NCBI GenBank assembly: GCA_900551195.1
Contig: URVD01000022.1
Location: 1 to 14,108 of the forward strand
Direction of reading: 5' to 3'
Length of the DNA: 14,108 nt
Origin: an uncultured Collinsella sp.
GTDB taxonomy: Bacteria; Actinomycetota; Coriobacteriia; Coriobacteriales; Coriobacteriaceae
Shown: piece after piece, positions 1 to 9,183 of the stretch
Layout of the letters: each line of letters begins with the position of its first letter
Numbering within the stretch: position 1 is the stretch's first letter
Position numbers and translations under genes: made by a program
Notes under the pieces: model-generated
What the model saw: the letters and a program-made list of their open reading frames with translations, nothing else
Told to the model about the DNA's origin: nothing
Database searches by the model: none

Positions 1-34
1 CTGCCAGGCGTGCGATGTTCTTGCTCATGCTCAT
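1..34 (-). CDS. 5' end of a secreted pilus-operon protein (partial)
   Basis: The minus strand from 34 reads ATG AGC ATG AGC AAG AAC ATC, giving MSMSKNIARLA before the window ends. A purine-rich AGAGGAAAAG lies just upstream (about 37-46) and can act as the ribosome site. The second ATG at 28 is an alternative start. A basic N-terminus following a pilin gene in the same direction fits the beginning of a signal peptide, so this is probably the next pilin (perhaps the shaft subunit) or another exported pilus protein. Only 11 codons are visible, so the product cannot be named. The gap to the preceding stop at 143 is 108 bases with no good terminator, which suggests co-transcription. Confidence 0.6.
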   Translation of the reverse strand, partial: MSMSKNIARLA

Positions 35-117
35 CTTCTTTTCCTCTGCTTTCTGCTTGATTCCCATTTGATCGATCATCATCTGTCTGTGTCTGTGCAT
101 CTGATTCGCTACGTCTC

Positions 118-136
118 GCCCCGCTCTCTGTGGGGC
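118..136 (-). other. weak intergenic hairpin between pilin genes
   Basis: GCCCC and GGGGC arms flank a 9-base loop just after the pilin stop. There is no T-run behind it on the minus strand, so it is a poor terminator. It could be an RNA processing or stability element that sets pilin ratios, or chance. Confidence 0.3.
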
Positions 137-142
137 TGCCAG

Positions 143-1810
143 CTACTCTTTATGGCTGCCACCTCCCCGCTTGACCAGGAGCGCGACCACGATGAGCGCG
201 GCTCCGGCGACCGCTGCGGCGACCGCGGCGTACATTGCCATATCGCCAGTCGAGGGCATAAAGCCTCCGGTGGTAATGCTAGGGGGTGTGCCGGTGGGCG
301 TGTTGATGAGCGACGCCTCCAGGCTGCCCGTCGACCCGTCCGCGCTGTCGGCGCGTAGGGGCGACTCGGCCGTGATGGTGAGCTTGGGCTTGGCGGCGGC
401 CACCTGGTCGACGTCCAGGCCCTCGGCCTTGACCGTCACGGAGCGCGTGCCCTCAAAGGCAGTGTAGCCCTTGGGCGCCTTGAGCTCGCGGACCTCCAGC
501 TTGCCCGAGTCCACGCCCGAGACGGTCACGCGGCCGTCCTCGCCCGTGGTGACGGTGGCCTTGCCCTCCGCATCCCACGTGCCGTCGGCCGCCAGCGCGC
601 GACCGCGGTCGTCGGTGATGCTCAGGACCGCCCCGGGCAGCGGCTTGTCGCCGTCGCTGCCGCGCTTGGTGAGCGCGAGATCCCAGGCGTAGGCGCATGC
701 ATCGTCGCTCGGCGTGCTGGTGAAGCCGGCGTCGCCGGACTGGTCGGCAAAGGGAGAGCGCGGGTAGCGCAGGTAGGCCTCGTTGGGGTTGCCCTTCGCG
801 ATGCCGTGGTTGCATGCGCTGTTGAGCGGCGCGTTGTACACAGCGACCACGCGGGCGCCCGTGGCGAAGGCGTCGGCCCCGCCGAGCGCGGCGACCAGGT
901 CGCCGGTGTGCACGATGAAGGTCCCGTCCGCGGCCACCTTGGTGGCGCACTGGGCCGTGATGTCGGTCCAGCCCTTCGCGGCCTTAGTGCCGGCGCGTCC
1001 GTCCTTGCCGGTGGCAACGGCGTCGAAGCCGCCGTCCGCTCCCGCCGCCACGTACACGTGTATGCTCGCGGCGACCTTGGAGAGGTCGAGCCCCGCGCTC
1101 ATGGTGTCGACGAACTGCACCGTATAGGTGTCGTAGGCGGTGAGCCCGGCCGGGACCGTGGCAGAGAGGCGCCAGTACAGGTCGTCGGCGACCGTGGCGT
1201 CGGCGGCCTTCTGCCATGCGGCGGTGTTGTCCTCCAGCACGTGCTTGGCGACCTTGGGCGTCGCGGCCTTGGGCTTGACGGTGACGGCGTTGCCGCCCAC
1301 CAGCGCCATGATCGGCGCGGTGCCGGCCTCGCCCTGGGCGATGGCGTCGTCTCTGGCGACGATGAGCCAGTAGCCGCAGGGCAGCTCGGCCGCCGTGCCC
1401 GCGTTAAGGGCCACGGGCACGGCGCCAGAGCTCTGGAGGGAACGAGCGAGCTGTGCGCTCAGCGCGCTCGTAAGGTGGGAATCGGTGTTGAGCCACTCGG
1501 CAGCTTCCTGCGCGGTGGTCTGGGAATTGGGCATGCCGGCGCTGTGCAGCACAGGCAGGACAGCGTCGCGCGCGGCGTCGCTTGCCCAAGCGAGGTCGGT
1601 AAAGGTCTTGGCGTCGCCGTCGCCGTCGACGACGTTGGCGCTAAAGATCTGGTAGGCGTCGTAGTTGCTCGCCACGGCGCCGCTCACCGTGATGGAACCG
1701 GTCGAGGTCGGCGCGGCCTGCGCGGATGCGGGGAACACAACCGCGCAGGTGCCGATCAGGAGGGCAAGCAGCGCAAACAAGATCGGGAAGGAGCAAACTT
1801 TCTTATTCAC
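143..1810 (-). CDS. LPXTG-type pilin subunit with D2 and Cna_B domains (SpaA/FimA-like)
   Basis: This is a 555-residue cell-wall-anchored pilin. The start chosen is GTG at 1810, because an AGGGGAGG ribosome site sits 8 bases upstream and the signal peptide begins right there (KK, then a hydrophobic stretch to about residue 28, ending ASAQA). A longer frame to 1891 would put about 27 arginine-rich residues before the signal peptide and is unlikely. VTVKPK at about 176-181 resembles the pilin-motif lysine used by class C sortases. Residues 190-370 look like the fimbrial D2 isopeptide domain. Residues 376-475 look like a Cna_B/SpaA domain with an E-box-like stretch, LEVRELKAPKGY. The C-terminus has MPSTG (518-522), a membrane helix (about 526-546) and a basic KRGGGSHKE tail. 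The usual asparagine context in the D2 domain (YSNNP-like) reads YPRSP here. Codons are very GC-rich, unlike the upstream adhesin. Family identification is firm; whether it is shaft or base subunit is inferred. Confidence 0.88.
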   Translation of the reverse strand: MNKKVCSFPILFALLALLIGTCAVVFPASAQAAPTSTGSITVSGAVASNYDAYQIFSANVVDGDGDAKTFTDLAWASDAARDAVLPVLHSAGMPNSQTTAQEAAEWLNTDSHLTSALSAQLARSLQSSGAVPVALNAGTAAELPCGYWLIVARDDAIAQGEAGTAPIMALVGGNAVTVKPKAATPKVAKHVLEDNTAAWQKAADATVADDLYWRLSATVPAGLTAYDTYTVQFVDTMSAGLDLSKVAASIHVYVAAGADGGFDAVATGKDGRAGTKAAKGWTDITAQCATKVAADGTFIVHTGDLVAALGGADAFATGARVVAVYNAPLNSACNHGIAKGNPNEAYLRYPRSPFADQSGDAGFTSTPSDDACAYAWDLALTKRGSDGDKPLPGAVLSITDDRGRALAADGTWDAEGKATVTTGEDGRVTVSGVDSGKLEVRELKAPKGYTAFEGTRSVTVKAEGLDVDQVAAAKPKLTITAESPLRADSADGSTGSLEASLINTPTGTPPSITTGGFMPSTGDMAMYAAVAAAVAGAALIVVALLVKRGGGSHKE

Positions 1811-4800
1811 GACGCTCACCTCCCCTCGCGCTCGCCTTGCGACGAACGTGCATCCAGGCCGCAGCGACGCAAAGCATCGCCGCGCCGGCAAGGTACGTCA
1901 GAGTGACGCCCGACATACCAGAAAGGGGCAAAGAGGTGGAGTAGGTGTTGGTGAAGGTGGGAGTGGACTTGCCGGTGAGGTCGTGGGGCGTGTCAGTGGT
2001 CACTTCATTGCCATCACGATCCTGAATCTGCTTGTAGGTCGCAGTGACGTCGATATGGTGGTTAGAGTCGTCAGTCGCGTTAACCGTAATCTGATAGACC
2101 GACTTGTCGTACGTATAGTGCGAGAACAGCGAACCGTCGTCTTTCTCGCGCACGTAGTACGTGAAGGTCTTGGAAGCACCACGGCCAGTGGGGCCAGACG
2201 CGAGCTGGTCGAGTTGATCGAGTTTGTAATCAATCTTGTCGAAGCTCAGGGTCTGGGACTTGTCGCCGTCGGCAGTGGTGGACTTGCTGCTAACGATATC
2301 CGTAAAATCTGTGTCGGTCGCAAGCTGGAGCGTGAACTCCTTCATCTCGCCACCCTCAACGACCTTAGTCGCCATAGGCGTCCAGGAGCCCTTCGAGTCG
2401 TACGGAGTGAACTTGTTAGTGAAAGTCGTGGAGTCACCCTCACAGATAATTGGATAATAGTCTCCACTCTTCTGCACCTTGCTCCTCGCTTTTACGTTCT
2501 CCCACTTCCCAGACGACTCGCGGAATTCGTACTTGGTTACACCGACGTTTTTAATCGTGTAGTTATGGATGTAAAGATCCTTCAGTTGGCTTGAGTTTTC
2601 TTTACTCGGAACAGACATGAGCAAGGTCTTGGTATCTTCGGCCGTCACCACAATCTTATACACGCTGGAGTCGTACGTGATGCCAGAATCACCACCGGGA
2701 TCTTCGACCAAGTAGTATGTGATTTCGTTACCCGCGCCACTCGATGCGAATTGTTCACCAAGGTCAAACGTAATGCTGCCTTCTGCATCATTTGCTGCTG
2801 TTCCAACCTCGGTGCAAACGTCGCGATTGAATGTCGTGCCAGCTGTCGTGCCAGCCAAAGGGTCGTCTGAATCCTTGCGATACACCGTAAAGGAGAACTC
2901 CCCATCATTGAGCTTGCGGCCTTCCAGCTTCTTGGTCGCCTTGAGCTTGAGGCTCGGATAGACATACGTGTCCTCAGGCGCGCCCATGTACAGGTCGCCG
3001 TTCGACATGATGCCGCCGCCATGGTTCCAGGAATAATTGCCCGTGATAAACGTCGCGCCCGCCTCTAGCGCAGCCTTTCGCGCATTGATCGCCTCGGGGT
3101 CTTGAGCCTTAACATCCGAACTCAGGCCGATGCTGTTATATACCTGCACGCCACCGTTAGCGGGGATAGTAATGGCTTTCTGAAGCTCTAAGCTTCCCCG
3201 ATACTTAGCATCGCCGCCGCCAAGCATTTTGCCAATCACCGCCGCGATCGGAGTCGTATGACCCTCCGCCGCAAGGAAGAAGTCCGCGTGGCCGTTTTTG
3301 CGAAACACTTCGGCATTGTAGGCGTCGGAGTCCTGGTCCTTACCGTGACCACCGCCGGAAAGATGGGGGGTGCCGTTATTGCCTGTATTACTCACGGATT
3401 CGTAATCGTTCGCGTTTTGCTCATTTCCGGCAGAAGTATTACCGAAAATCGCCGTGCCGTCGGTGCCTGTCACCAAAGTCTTACCCGTCGGGCAAACCGC
3501 AACGCCGCCACCGTAGCCACCGGCCTCATTGCTGCTTATATAGGAGTTATAGACAAATAGCCTACCAGCATTAGACGCGACCTTAGAATCGCCCTGGACG
3601 AAGATGCCGCCTCCACCCCAGTCAAAGCGAGACATGCAGTGGTTATTAGTGATATAGACTGGATTTGAATTTGACGCTCCTTTTATCATCGCGTCAACCA
3701 TCTGGCCCACGCGAATGCCGGCACCCTCAGAGCGAAAACTCACGTTAGAGGCAATAGTTCCCCCCGTAATGTTGAGCCATGCCATTGTCTTGCGCGAGCT
3801 CGCCCCTTGGTGTTCGATGTCGGTCACATAGACGCCGCCGCCGGCTTCCTCAGAATAGTTGCCCGTGATCTGGCCGCCCGAAATGGTGACATGAGTACCG
3901 TTTTTAGCAGCAAGTCCAGCACCGCCATGATCGCCATTACCATCGTTACCACAGTAATTGGCATATTTATTGTTAGTAATGTAGCCACCAGAAACAGTAA
4001 CGCTGCAGCCTTCGGCCATGATGCCGCCGCCGAAACCAACACCAGTAGCAAGCGTGCTGTTGCCGGAGATTACGCCATTAGTTATGTTGACCGTGGAGTC
4101 TTTAGCATACACACCACCGCCACTAGGAGCACTGTTGCCGGCAATTACGCCACCGGAAACCTCGAGGGTCGAATTACCGTGTATTTCAATTCCGCCGCCC
4201 GCACCCGAGCCAGAAGCTCCACACACATAGCCGCCGCGCATGTTGACGGTAGAGCCGTTCTCGGCATAGACCAAGCTGCTAACGCTGCTGCCTTGTTTTT
4301 GCGTGATCACGCCGCTCACAAGGTTAAACGTGCCACCCTTGCCGTTGTTGTTATACAGATTGATGAGCTTTAGATTTGCGTTGCCGTCGCACGCCACGAT
4401 GGCGCCCTTAATATCGACGTTATGTCTGACAAGCGTCTCGATTGTCCCTGTACCACTCGGAGTCGATTTGGTCACGTAGTAGGTAAGATTAGACGGAATG
4501 CCACCAACGTAATTTAGCTCGACTTTCTTGCCATAATTATTGGGATCCAGCTTCTGCCCCTGATCAGTCAGCTGTTGGACATCGTTGACCGTCTCAGTCA
4601 CCGGCGCGGAGTCCTTAATTTCGTCCTTAATTGTAAGTGTTGCGCCGTTAGCAACATCAAATAACGGCTTGTCGGTGTTCAAGCACTTGATCTTATGCCC
4701 GTTTAAGTTCAGCGTTATATTGCTGCCGCTCTTCTCAAGTTTGATTTCACCAGCATAGTCAATATCAGCTGTAAGCTCGAAGCAGGCAGTTTGGTTTTCC

Positions 4801-5086
4801 CCAACGCCTTGAAGCTTAGCTGACAAATCATCGGCGTTAGTAATGTTAGTAATAGCTGTGGTTGTCTCTTCGCTCTCTGCAGCCTCCTCGGCTGACGCGA
4901 CAGCGTTAACATCCATCGCATCATTATCTTCCGCCTGCGACTCGTACTTGGACTGCTCCTCCGGCCGAGCATCGTCGTCGCTCGCAGCATCGTCGCTGTT
5001 CTGGTTACCGGCGTCTGTGCCGGCATCCCCGTTAGTACTGTTGTCTATACCAGTAGACTCACTTGAGGAACCCATTACAGTCTGAA
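1803..5086 (-). pseudogene. beta-helix adhesin / pilus tip protein with LPLSG anchor, 5' end lost at the IS110 element
   Basis: About 1,090 residues remain open up to the IS edge. Read N to C, there is an Asp/Glu-rich linker (about 4830-5070), then an entry motif typical of parallel beta-helix adhesins (ADDLSAKLQG to NLNGHKIKC, about 4680-4835). Next come many Gly-Gly-rich turns of the form SGG-I-x-GN and GGGVY (about 3480-4340), predicting a right-handed beta-helix. Two Spy0128/FctA-like pilin isopeptide domains follow (about 2960-2410 and 2405-1935), each with ATK, a YY-x-x-E motif, a YD-S-VY motif and FTN near the end. LPLSG (1931-1917), a membrane helix and a basic tail close the protein. 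No signal peptide is present: the frame runs into IS sequence with no credible start, and the ATG at 5075 has no ribosome site or hydrophobic leader. The remaining protein would not be exported, so I call it broken. The stretch is clearly less GC-rich than its neighbours, hinting at transfer. A functional role as tip or ancillary adhesin is inferred from domains and operon position. Confidence 0.75.
1819..1826 (-). promoter_or_regulatory. ribosome binding site deciding the pilin GTG start
   Basis: On the minus strand AGGGGAGG lies 8 bases before GTG 1810 and inside the last codons of the adhesin gene. The adhesin stop (TAA, 1805-1803) falls within the first codons of the pilin, an 8-base overlap that suggests translational coupling. 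Confidence 0.8.
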
Positions 5087-5090
5087 ATAG

Positions 5091-5112
5091 GCCATCGATA
5101 AATTTCGATGGC
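5091..5112. repeat. perfect 8-bp inverted repeat at the IS left tip
   Basis: GCCATCGA and TCGATGGC flank the 6-base loop TAAATT, directly next to the proposed core ATAGG. It could be a transposase or RNA recognition hairpin, and its loop contains the candidate -10 box of the junction promoter. Confidence 0.7.
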
Positions 5113-5344
5113 GAGCATTCGGCGCATTGCCTACGATACGGGCAAGCCCCGAGGGGCCGCCGATCGGGCGCCTCCGGATGGCCGTCTGCCCCTGCCCCGT
5201 AGAGGGCCCGGGGGGTGTTGCCACCGGGGGCGCTCGCCGCTCCGGACGACTGATAGGAAACTGCCGGGCGCAAGCGCCACGGCCAGGTAATGTGGGTGTC
5301 GCGGGGAGGGGTTCCGATCGGCCTACCGATTGGAGGATACCACC
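5113..5344 (+). ncRNA. candidate IS110 bridge (guide) RNA region
   Basis: This 230-base stretch has no coding content of its own and lies between the IS left tip and the transposase ribosome site, where IS110-group elements encode their bridge RNA. It is GC-rich and can fold. Examples are a GCCC-CGAG-GGGC hairpin at 5146-5157 and several C-rich and G-rich blocks that can pair (5185-5235). CCGATCGG occurs at 5159-5166 and again at 5314-5321, followed by the variant CCGATTGG. ATAGGAA at 5253-5259 matches the right core plus adjoining flank at 6603-6609 and could be part of a guide loop. The location and role come from family knowledge; the RNA boundaries and guide assignment are inference. Confidence 0.5.
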
Positions 5345-6502
5345 GTGGCACCAATTAGAATGCCGGAAGCCGTCATCGGGCTCGATGTCGGGAAATCGTC
5401 CCACTGGGCATGCGTCGCGACTCGAGATGGCGAGGTGCTGTTGAGCACCCCCGTCGCGAACAGGGAGGACGACCTGGACTCGCTGTTCGGCCGCTTCCCC
5501 GATGCGCTCGTGGTCGTCGACCAGTCGCGCAACATAGGCGCCCTCGCGCTCGCCCGCGCCAGGGCGGCCGGGATGTCGGCGGCGTACCTGCCGGGACTCG
5601 CGGCGCACGGGGCCGCCAGGCTCTTCGCCGGCGACGCCAAGACCGACGAGCGAGACGCGATGGTCATCGCGAAGACGGCGCTTGGCATCCCCGACGCGCT
5701 CCTGCCGGTCGGAGACCCGGGTCCGACGATTGCGGCGGCGAGGGCGCTGGCCGCCCAGAGGAACTTCCTGACCTGCGAGAACACTAGGAATAAGAACCGG
5801 CTGCGCAGCATCCTGCTGGAATCGTGCCCCGCCTTCGAGGCACTGGTCGACCTGTCCGACGGGCCCCAGCTGAGGCTCATGGCATCCCTCGGCGGGGCCT
5901 GGTCGGTAGCCGACGCCGGGCCCCGCAGGGCGGCGGCGCTCACGCGTGGGGCGGCGCGCGGTAAGATCGAGGCCCTCGTCCGCTCGACAACCTCCTCGAC
6001 AAGGCCGGATGCGTCGGTCGTCGCCGCCGAGGACCGGGCGGTGAAACTGCTCGCGCGCAGGATATCCGAGAACTCGGCGGAGATCGAGGCGATCACGGCG
6101 GAGATCTCCGCCCTGCTCGAGGGCGACGATACCTACCGATGCCTCCTGACGGTGCCGGGCATCGGGCCCAAAACCGCTTCCGAGCTTGCGATCTCCATCG
6201 ACATCGAAGACTTCCCCAGTCACGACAGGCTCGCGTCGTACTGCGGCCTGGCGCCGCGCAACCGCCAGTCGGGAACCTCGATCTCCTCGGTGACGGCATC
6301 GCGCCAAGGCAACAAGAGGCTGAAGAACCTGCTCATATTCTCATGTAACTGCCTTACCCGGACAGAGGGGAGATGGGGCGACTACTACACCAGGTGCCGG
6401 GAGCGGGGCATGTCGCACGGCAAGGCGCTCAAGGCGCTGGCGCGAAAGAGACTGAAGGTCATCTACGCGGTCATGCGAGACAGGGTGCCTTACGCAGCCT
6501 AG
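5345..6502 (+). CDS. IS110-family DEDD transposase (bridge-RNA-guided recombinase)
   Basis: The 385-residue protein cuts and rejoins element and target DNA. The start is GTG 5345, 8 bases after GGAGG (5332-5336); the upstream in-frame TTG at 5330 overlaps that ribosome site and is rejected. The N-terminal RuvC-like DEDD domain shows IGLDVGKS (D14), VVVDQS (D59, where most relatives have Glu) and KTDERDA (D101, D104). A middle coiled region (about 200-255) leads to the C-terminal transposase_20 domain, with the helix-hairpin-helix LTVPGIGPKTAS (about 268-279), YCGLAPRNRQSGTS with the expected catalytic serine near residue 309, and RQGNKRLKN. The length is within the usual range and no frame is broken, so the element may be active. 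The Glu-to-Asp change at the second acidic position is conservative. Family call is firm. Confidence 0.93.
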   Translation: MAPIRMPEAVIGLDVGKSSHWACVATRDGEVLLSTPVANREDDLDSLFGRFPDALVVVDQSRNIGALALARARAAGMSAAYLPGLAAHGAARLFAGDAKTDERDAMVIAKTALGIPDALLPVGDPGPTIAAARALAAQRNFLTCENTRNKNRLRSILLESCPAFEALVDLSDGPQLRLMASLGGAWSVADAGPRRAAALTRGAARGKIEALVRSTTSSTRPDASVVAAEDRAVKLLARRISENSAEIEAITAEISALLEGDDTYRCLLTVPGIGPKTASELAISIDIEDFPSHDRLASYCGLAPRNRQSGTSISSVTASRQGNKRLKNLLIFSCNCLTRTEGRWGDYYTRCRERGMSHGKALKALARKRLKVIYAVMRDRVPYAA

Positions 6503-6607
6503 CCGAAACGCACCGAGCAGACTGAAGCCCACCGGCCTAATGGCTTGGCGTCAGCATGCCGCGATTCGGTCGCACGGAGAGCATTTCCCAGTTGACAAAA
6601 CTATAGG
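6503..6607 (+). other. IS110 right non-coding end with outward TTGACA
   Basis: This 105-base stretch between the transposase stop and the right ATAGG core has no gene. It carries a consensus -35 hexamer TTGACA at 6592-6597, 5 bases before the core, with no matching -10 on the chromosomal side (the sequence after the core is CCCC-rich). In a circular intermediate the -10 would come from the left tip. Confidence 0.6.
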
Positions 6608-6651
6608 AACACCCCCTGGCATGGAAGGTTTAAGCCTGTGTGATTCGCGAG

Positions 6652-7461
6652 CTAGCGAGCCCGCTTAACCTTGGCCGCTGCCTCGACAAACGACTTCCAC
6701 AGGTCAAAGTCGGTCTCGAGCGTCTTCCACGTGTACTCAGGGTGCCATTGCACGCCCAGGCAGAACGGCTGGCCTTCGACTTCGATGCACTCGGGCACGC
6801 CGTCGGTTGCCTTGGCGACCAAGCGCGTGCTTTTACCCAGACGATCGATGCAGCAGTGGTGTGCGGAGTTGGTCTGGATAAGCCTGTGCCCGCCAAGCGC
6901 GCGCTCCAGCAACGAGCCCGGCACGACCTCGACGGGATGCACGGGGTCGTTGAGCACGTGGGTATGGCGCCACTGCGTGCGGCCCTCGCGCGCGCCCAGG
7001 CTTGGCACGTCCATGCACAGGGTGCCGCCGGTGGCGACATTGAGCAACTGCGTGCCGCGGCAGGTGGTAAAGAGCGGCTTTTTGGCGCGGAGCACCTCGC
7101 CGACCAGCTTAAACTCAAAGCTATCGCGGATCTCGCAGCAGAGGGTGGGGTCGTAGGGTCGATCATCGCCCCAACGTTTGGGATTGACATCGGGGCCGCC
7201 GGGAATGGCGATGCCGTCGGCGATATCGACGTAATGACGGATGACCTCAATGTCCTCGGTGATGGACATCTGCAGCGGCAGGCCGCCGGCGGCAAGAATG
7301 GCATCGACAAAGACGCTCGCAATCTCCTCGTTGGGGGAGAGCGTCTCGCTCAAATAGGGTTTCGCTTCTTCCCAGCGTGGTGCGACCAGGATGAGCGGAC
7401 GGTCGGCGGGATCGACGTCGACGTGCGGAGTGTAGGACGATGAGGTGCGGGTTCCGATCAT
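6652..7461 (-). CDS. gamma-glutamyl-gamma-aminobutyrate hydrolase family protein (peptidase C26, PuuD-like)
   Basis: The 269-residue cytoplasmic class I glutamine-amidotransferase-like hydrolase probably cleaves a gamma-glutamyl amide or peptide bond. Visible motifs are LVAPRW (25-30), the PGGPDVNP loop (87-94), the nucleophile elbow FTTCRGTQLLN with Cys134, GGTLCMDV, a SAHHCCID stretch matching the family's NS-HHQ motif, and VQWHPE with His240 and Glu242 completing the triad. Length is normal for PuuD relatives. The ATG at 7461 has only a weak upstream ribosome signal, but no better start exists. It lies 87 bases behind the ABC ATPase gene in the same direction, with only a small TTGCC/GGCAA hairpin (7529-7543) between, so it is probably the last gene of the uptake operon. 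The role in gamma-glutamyl-GABA breakdown is one option; the substrate is not readable. Confidence 0.88.
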   Translation of the reverse strand: MIGTRTSSSYTPHVDVDPADRPLILVAPRWEEAKPYLSETLSPNEEIASVFVDAILAAGGLPLQMSITEDIEVIRHYVDIADGIAIPGGPDVNPKRWGDDRPYDPTLCCEIRDSFEFKLVGEVLRAKKPLFTTCRGTQLLNVATGGTLCMDVPSLGAREGRTQWRHTHVLNDPVHPVEVVPGSLLERALGGHRLIQTNSAHHCCIDRLGKSTRLVAKATDGVPECIEVEGQPFCLGVQWHPEYTWKTLETDFDLWKSFVEAAAKVKRAR

Positions 7462-7548
7462 GGGCGTAGCTTTCGAATCCGGGTGGACATGGCACAGGGG
7501 TGGCGCGGAGCAAACGTTACTGATGAATTTGCCCGCGTGGCAATTGGG

Positions 7549-8313
<765 letters not shown>

Positions 8314-8349
8314 GGTGCTCGGCTCCTTATGACTAGAAATGGTAAAGCG

Positions 8350-9183
8350 TTAGCGGATGATGGTCGCGCCGGTCTTGTGCGAAACATAGACAGCGGCCTT
8401 GTTGATCGCGACGTTGATGAGGATGTAGATGACTGCGATCACCAGGTAGACCGACACGAGGGCATCGTAGTTGGTAATGAGCACGCGGGCATTTTGCATG
8501 AGGTCGGGGTAGCTCACCACATAGGCGACGGTGGTGTCTTTGACTACGACCACGAGCTGCGAAATCAACGACGGAATGATAAACCGAATCGCCTGGGGCA
8601 ATACGATTTTAAAGGTGATTTTGGCCTTGGAGAGACCGAGCGCCTGGGCTGCCTCGACCTGACCGCGCGGCACGGCATTGACGCCGGCGCGGAAGATCTC
8701 GGCAAGTACGCCAGCTGCGGCGAGCGCGACGGGAAGCGTGAGCATCCAAAACGACGGTAGCGCGATCTTGTACTGGGGCAGCACCAAAAAGAAGAAGTAG
8801 ATGAACAGCAGACTCGGCACACCGCGGAAGAAATCGGTGAGCACGCGGCAGACCAGCTGTAGCGGCTTGATGCCGCTGGTGCGGCCGAGCATAAGGGCTA
8901 AGCCCAGCACCAGCGCGATGGCGCCAGCGGTGAGTGCGACTTTAACGGTGCCCTCAAAGCCGGCAAGCAAGAACTTCCAGGTAGTGAGGTGCGTAAAGAA
9001 ATACCAATAGTGGACCGAAAGCTGACCGGTCACATAAAAGCGCTGCAGTACCAGGATGGCGAGCGCGGCGACAGCAACAAGCGAGATGGCGGTGCCGATG
9101 CGAATCTTGGCGCGCATCTTGGGGCCGGGAGCCTCGTAGAGCGCATCGCGCATGGTGAGCGCGGAGGTGGAATGCTTGCTCAT
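8350..9183 (-). CDS. polar amino-acid ABC transporter permease (GluD-like)
   Basis: The 277-residue integral membrane protein of the His/Glu/Gln/Arg/opine permease group forms half of the channel. It has a soluble N-terminus (1-30), then hydrophobic segments at about 31-50, 72-99, 122-137, 144-164, 200-215 and 243-262. The cytoplasmic EAA loop, GQVEAAQALGLSKAKI (174-189) followed by VLPQA, contacts the ATPase. The long N-terminal extension before the core domain and the motif FRGVPSLLF match the larger partner of GluC/GluD pairs. Its ATG at 9183 overlaps the stop of the preceding permease by 4 bases (ATGA), and AGGTGAGGA lies upstream, so translation is coupled. Confidence 0.93.
   Translation of the reverse strand: MSKHSTSALTMRDALYEAPGPKMRAKIRIGTAISLVAVAALAILVLQRFYVTGQLSVHYWYFFTHLTTWKFLLAGFEGTVKVALTAGAIALVLGLALMLGRTSGIKPLQLVCRVLTDFFRGVPSLLFIYFFFLVLPQYKIALPSFWMLTLPVALAAAGVLAEIFRAGVNAVPRGQVEAAQALGLSKAKITFKIVLPQAIRFIIPSLISQLVVVVKDTTVAYVVSYPDLMQNARVLITNYDALVSVYLVIAVIYILINVAINKAAVYVSHKTGATIIR

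Larger units (their letters stand above)
5087..6607 (+). mobile_element. IS110-family insertion sequence (IS110 group), complete
   Basis: The element is about 1.5 kb, on the strand opposite to all genes nearby. It has a long structured 5' non-coding end, one DEDD transposase and a short 3' end. I place the ends by a shared ATAGG, at 5087-5091 and 6603-6607, the short core repeat expected for this family, which lacks classical terminal inverted repeats. Joining the right end to the left end puts TTGACA (6592-6597) 17 bases before TAAATT (5099-5104), the circle-junction promoter arrangement described for IS110 elements. The exact end bases are uncertain by a few positions; the family and extent are secure. 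It lies at the start of the adhesin gene, whose leader is missing on both sides. Confidence 0.8.

Noticed and set aside
806..1906. Long open frame on the plus strand opposite the pilin gene
   Set aside because: It is a GC-rich shadow of the pilin frame, with no ribosome site and a low-complexity Gly/Arg/Val-rich product. The minus-strand frame has a signal peptide, domains and an anchor.
1665..2594. Plus-strand frame across the pilin/adhesin overlap
   Set aside because: It spans two well-supported minus-strand genes and shows no start signal or known fold.
5087..5354. Extension of the adhesin frame into the IS with a TTG start near 5354
   Set aside because: The added residues come from the IS non-coding end, are Pro/Arg-rich, and supply neither a ribosome site nor a signal peptide.
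5075..6307. Long minus-strand frame through the transposase
   Set aside because: It is antisense to an intact transposase, arginine-rich, with no recognisable domain or start signal.
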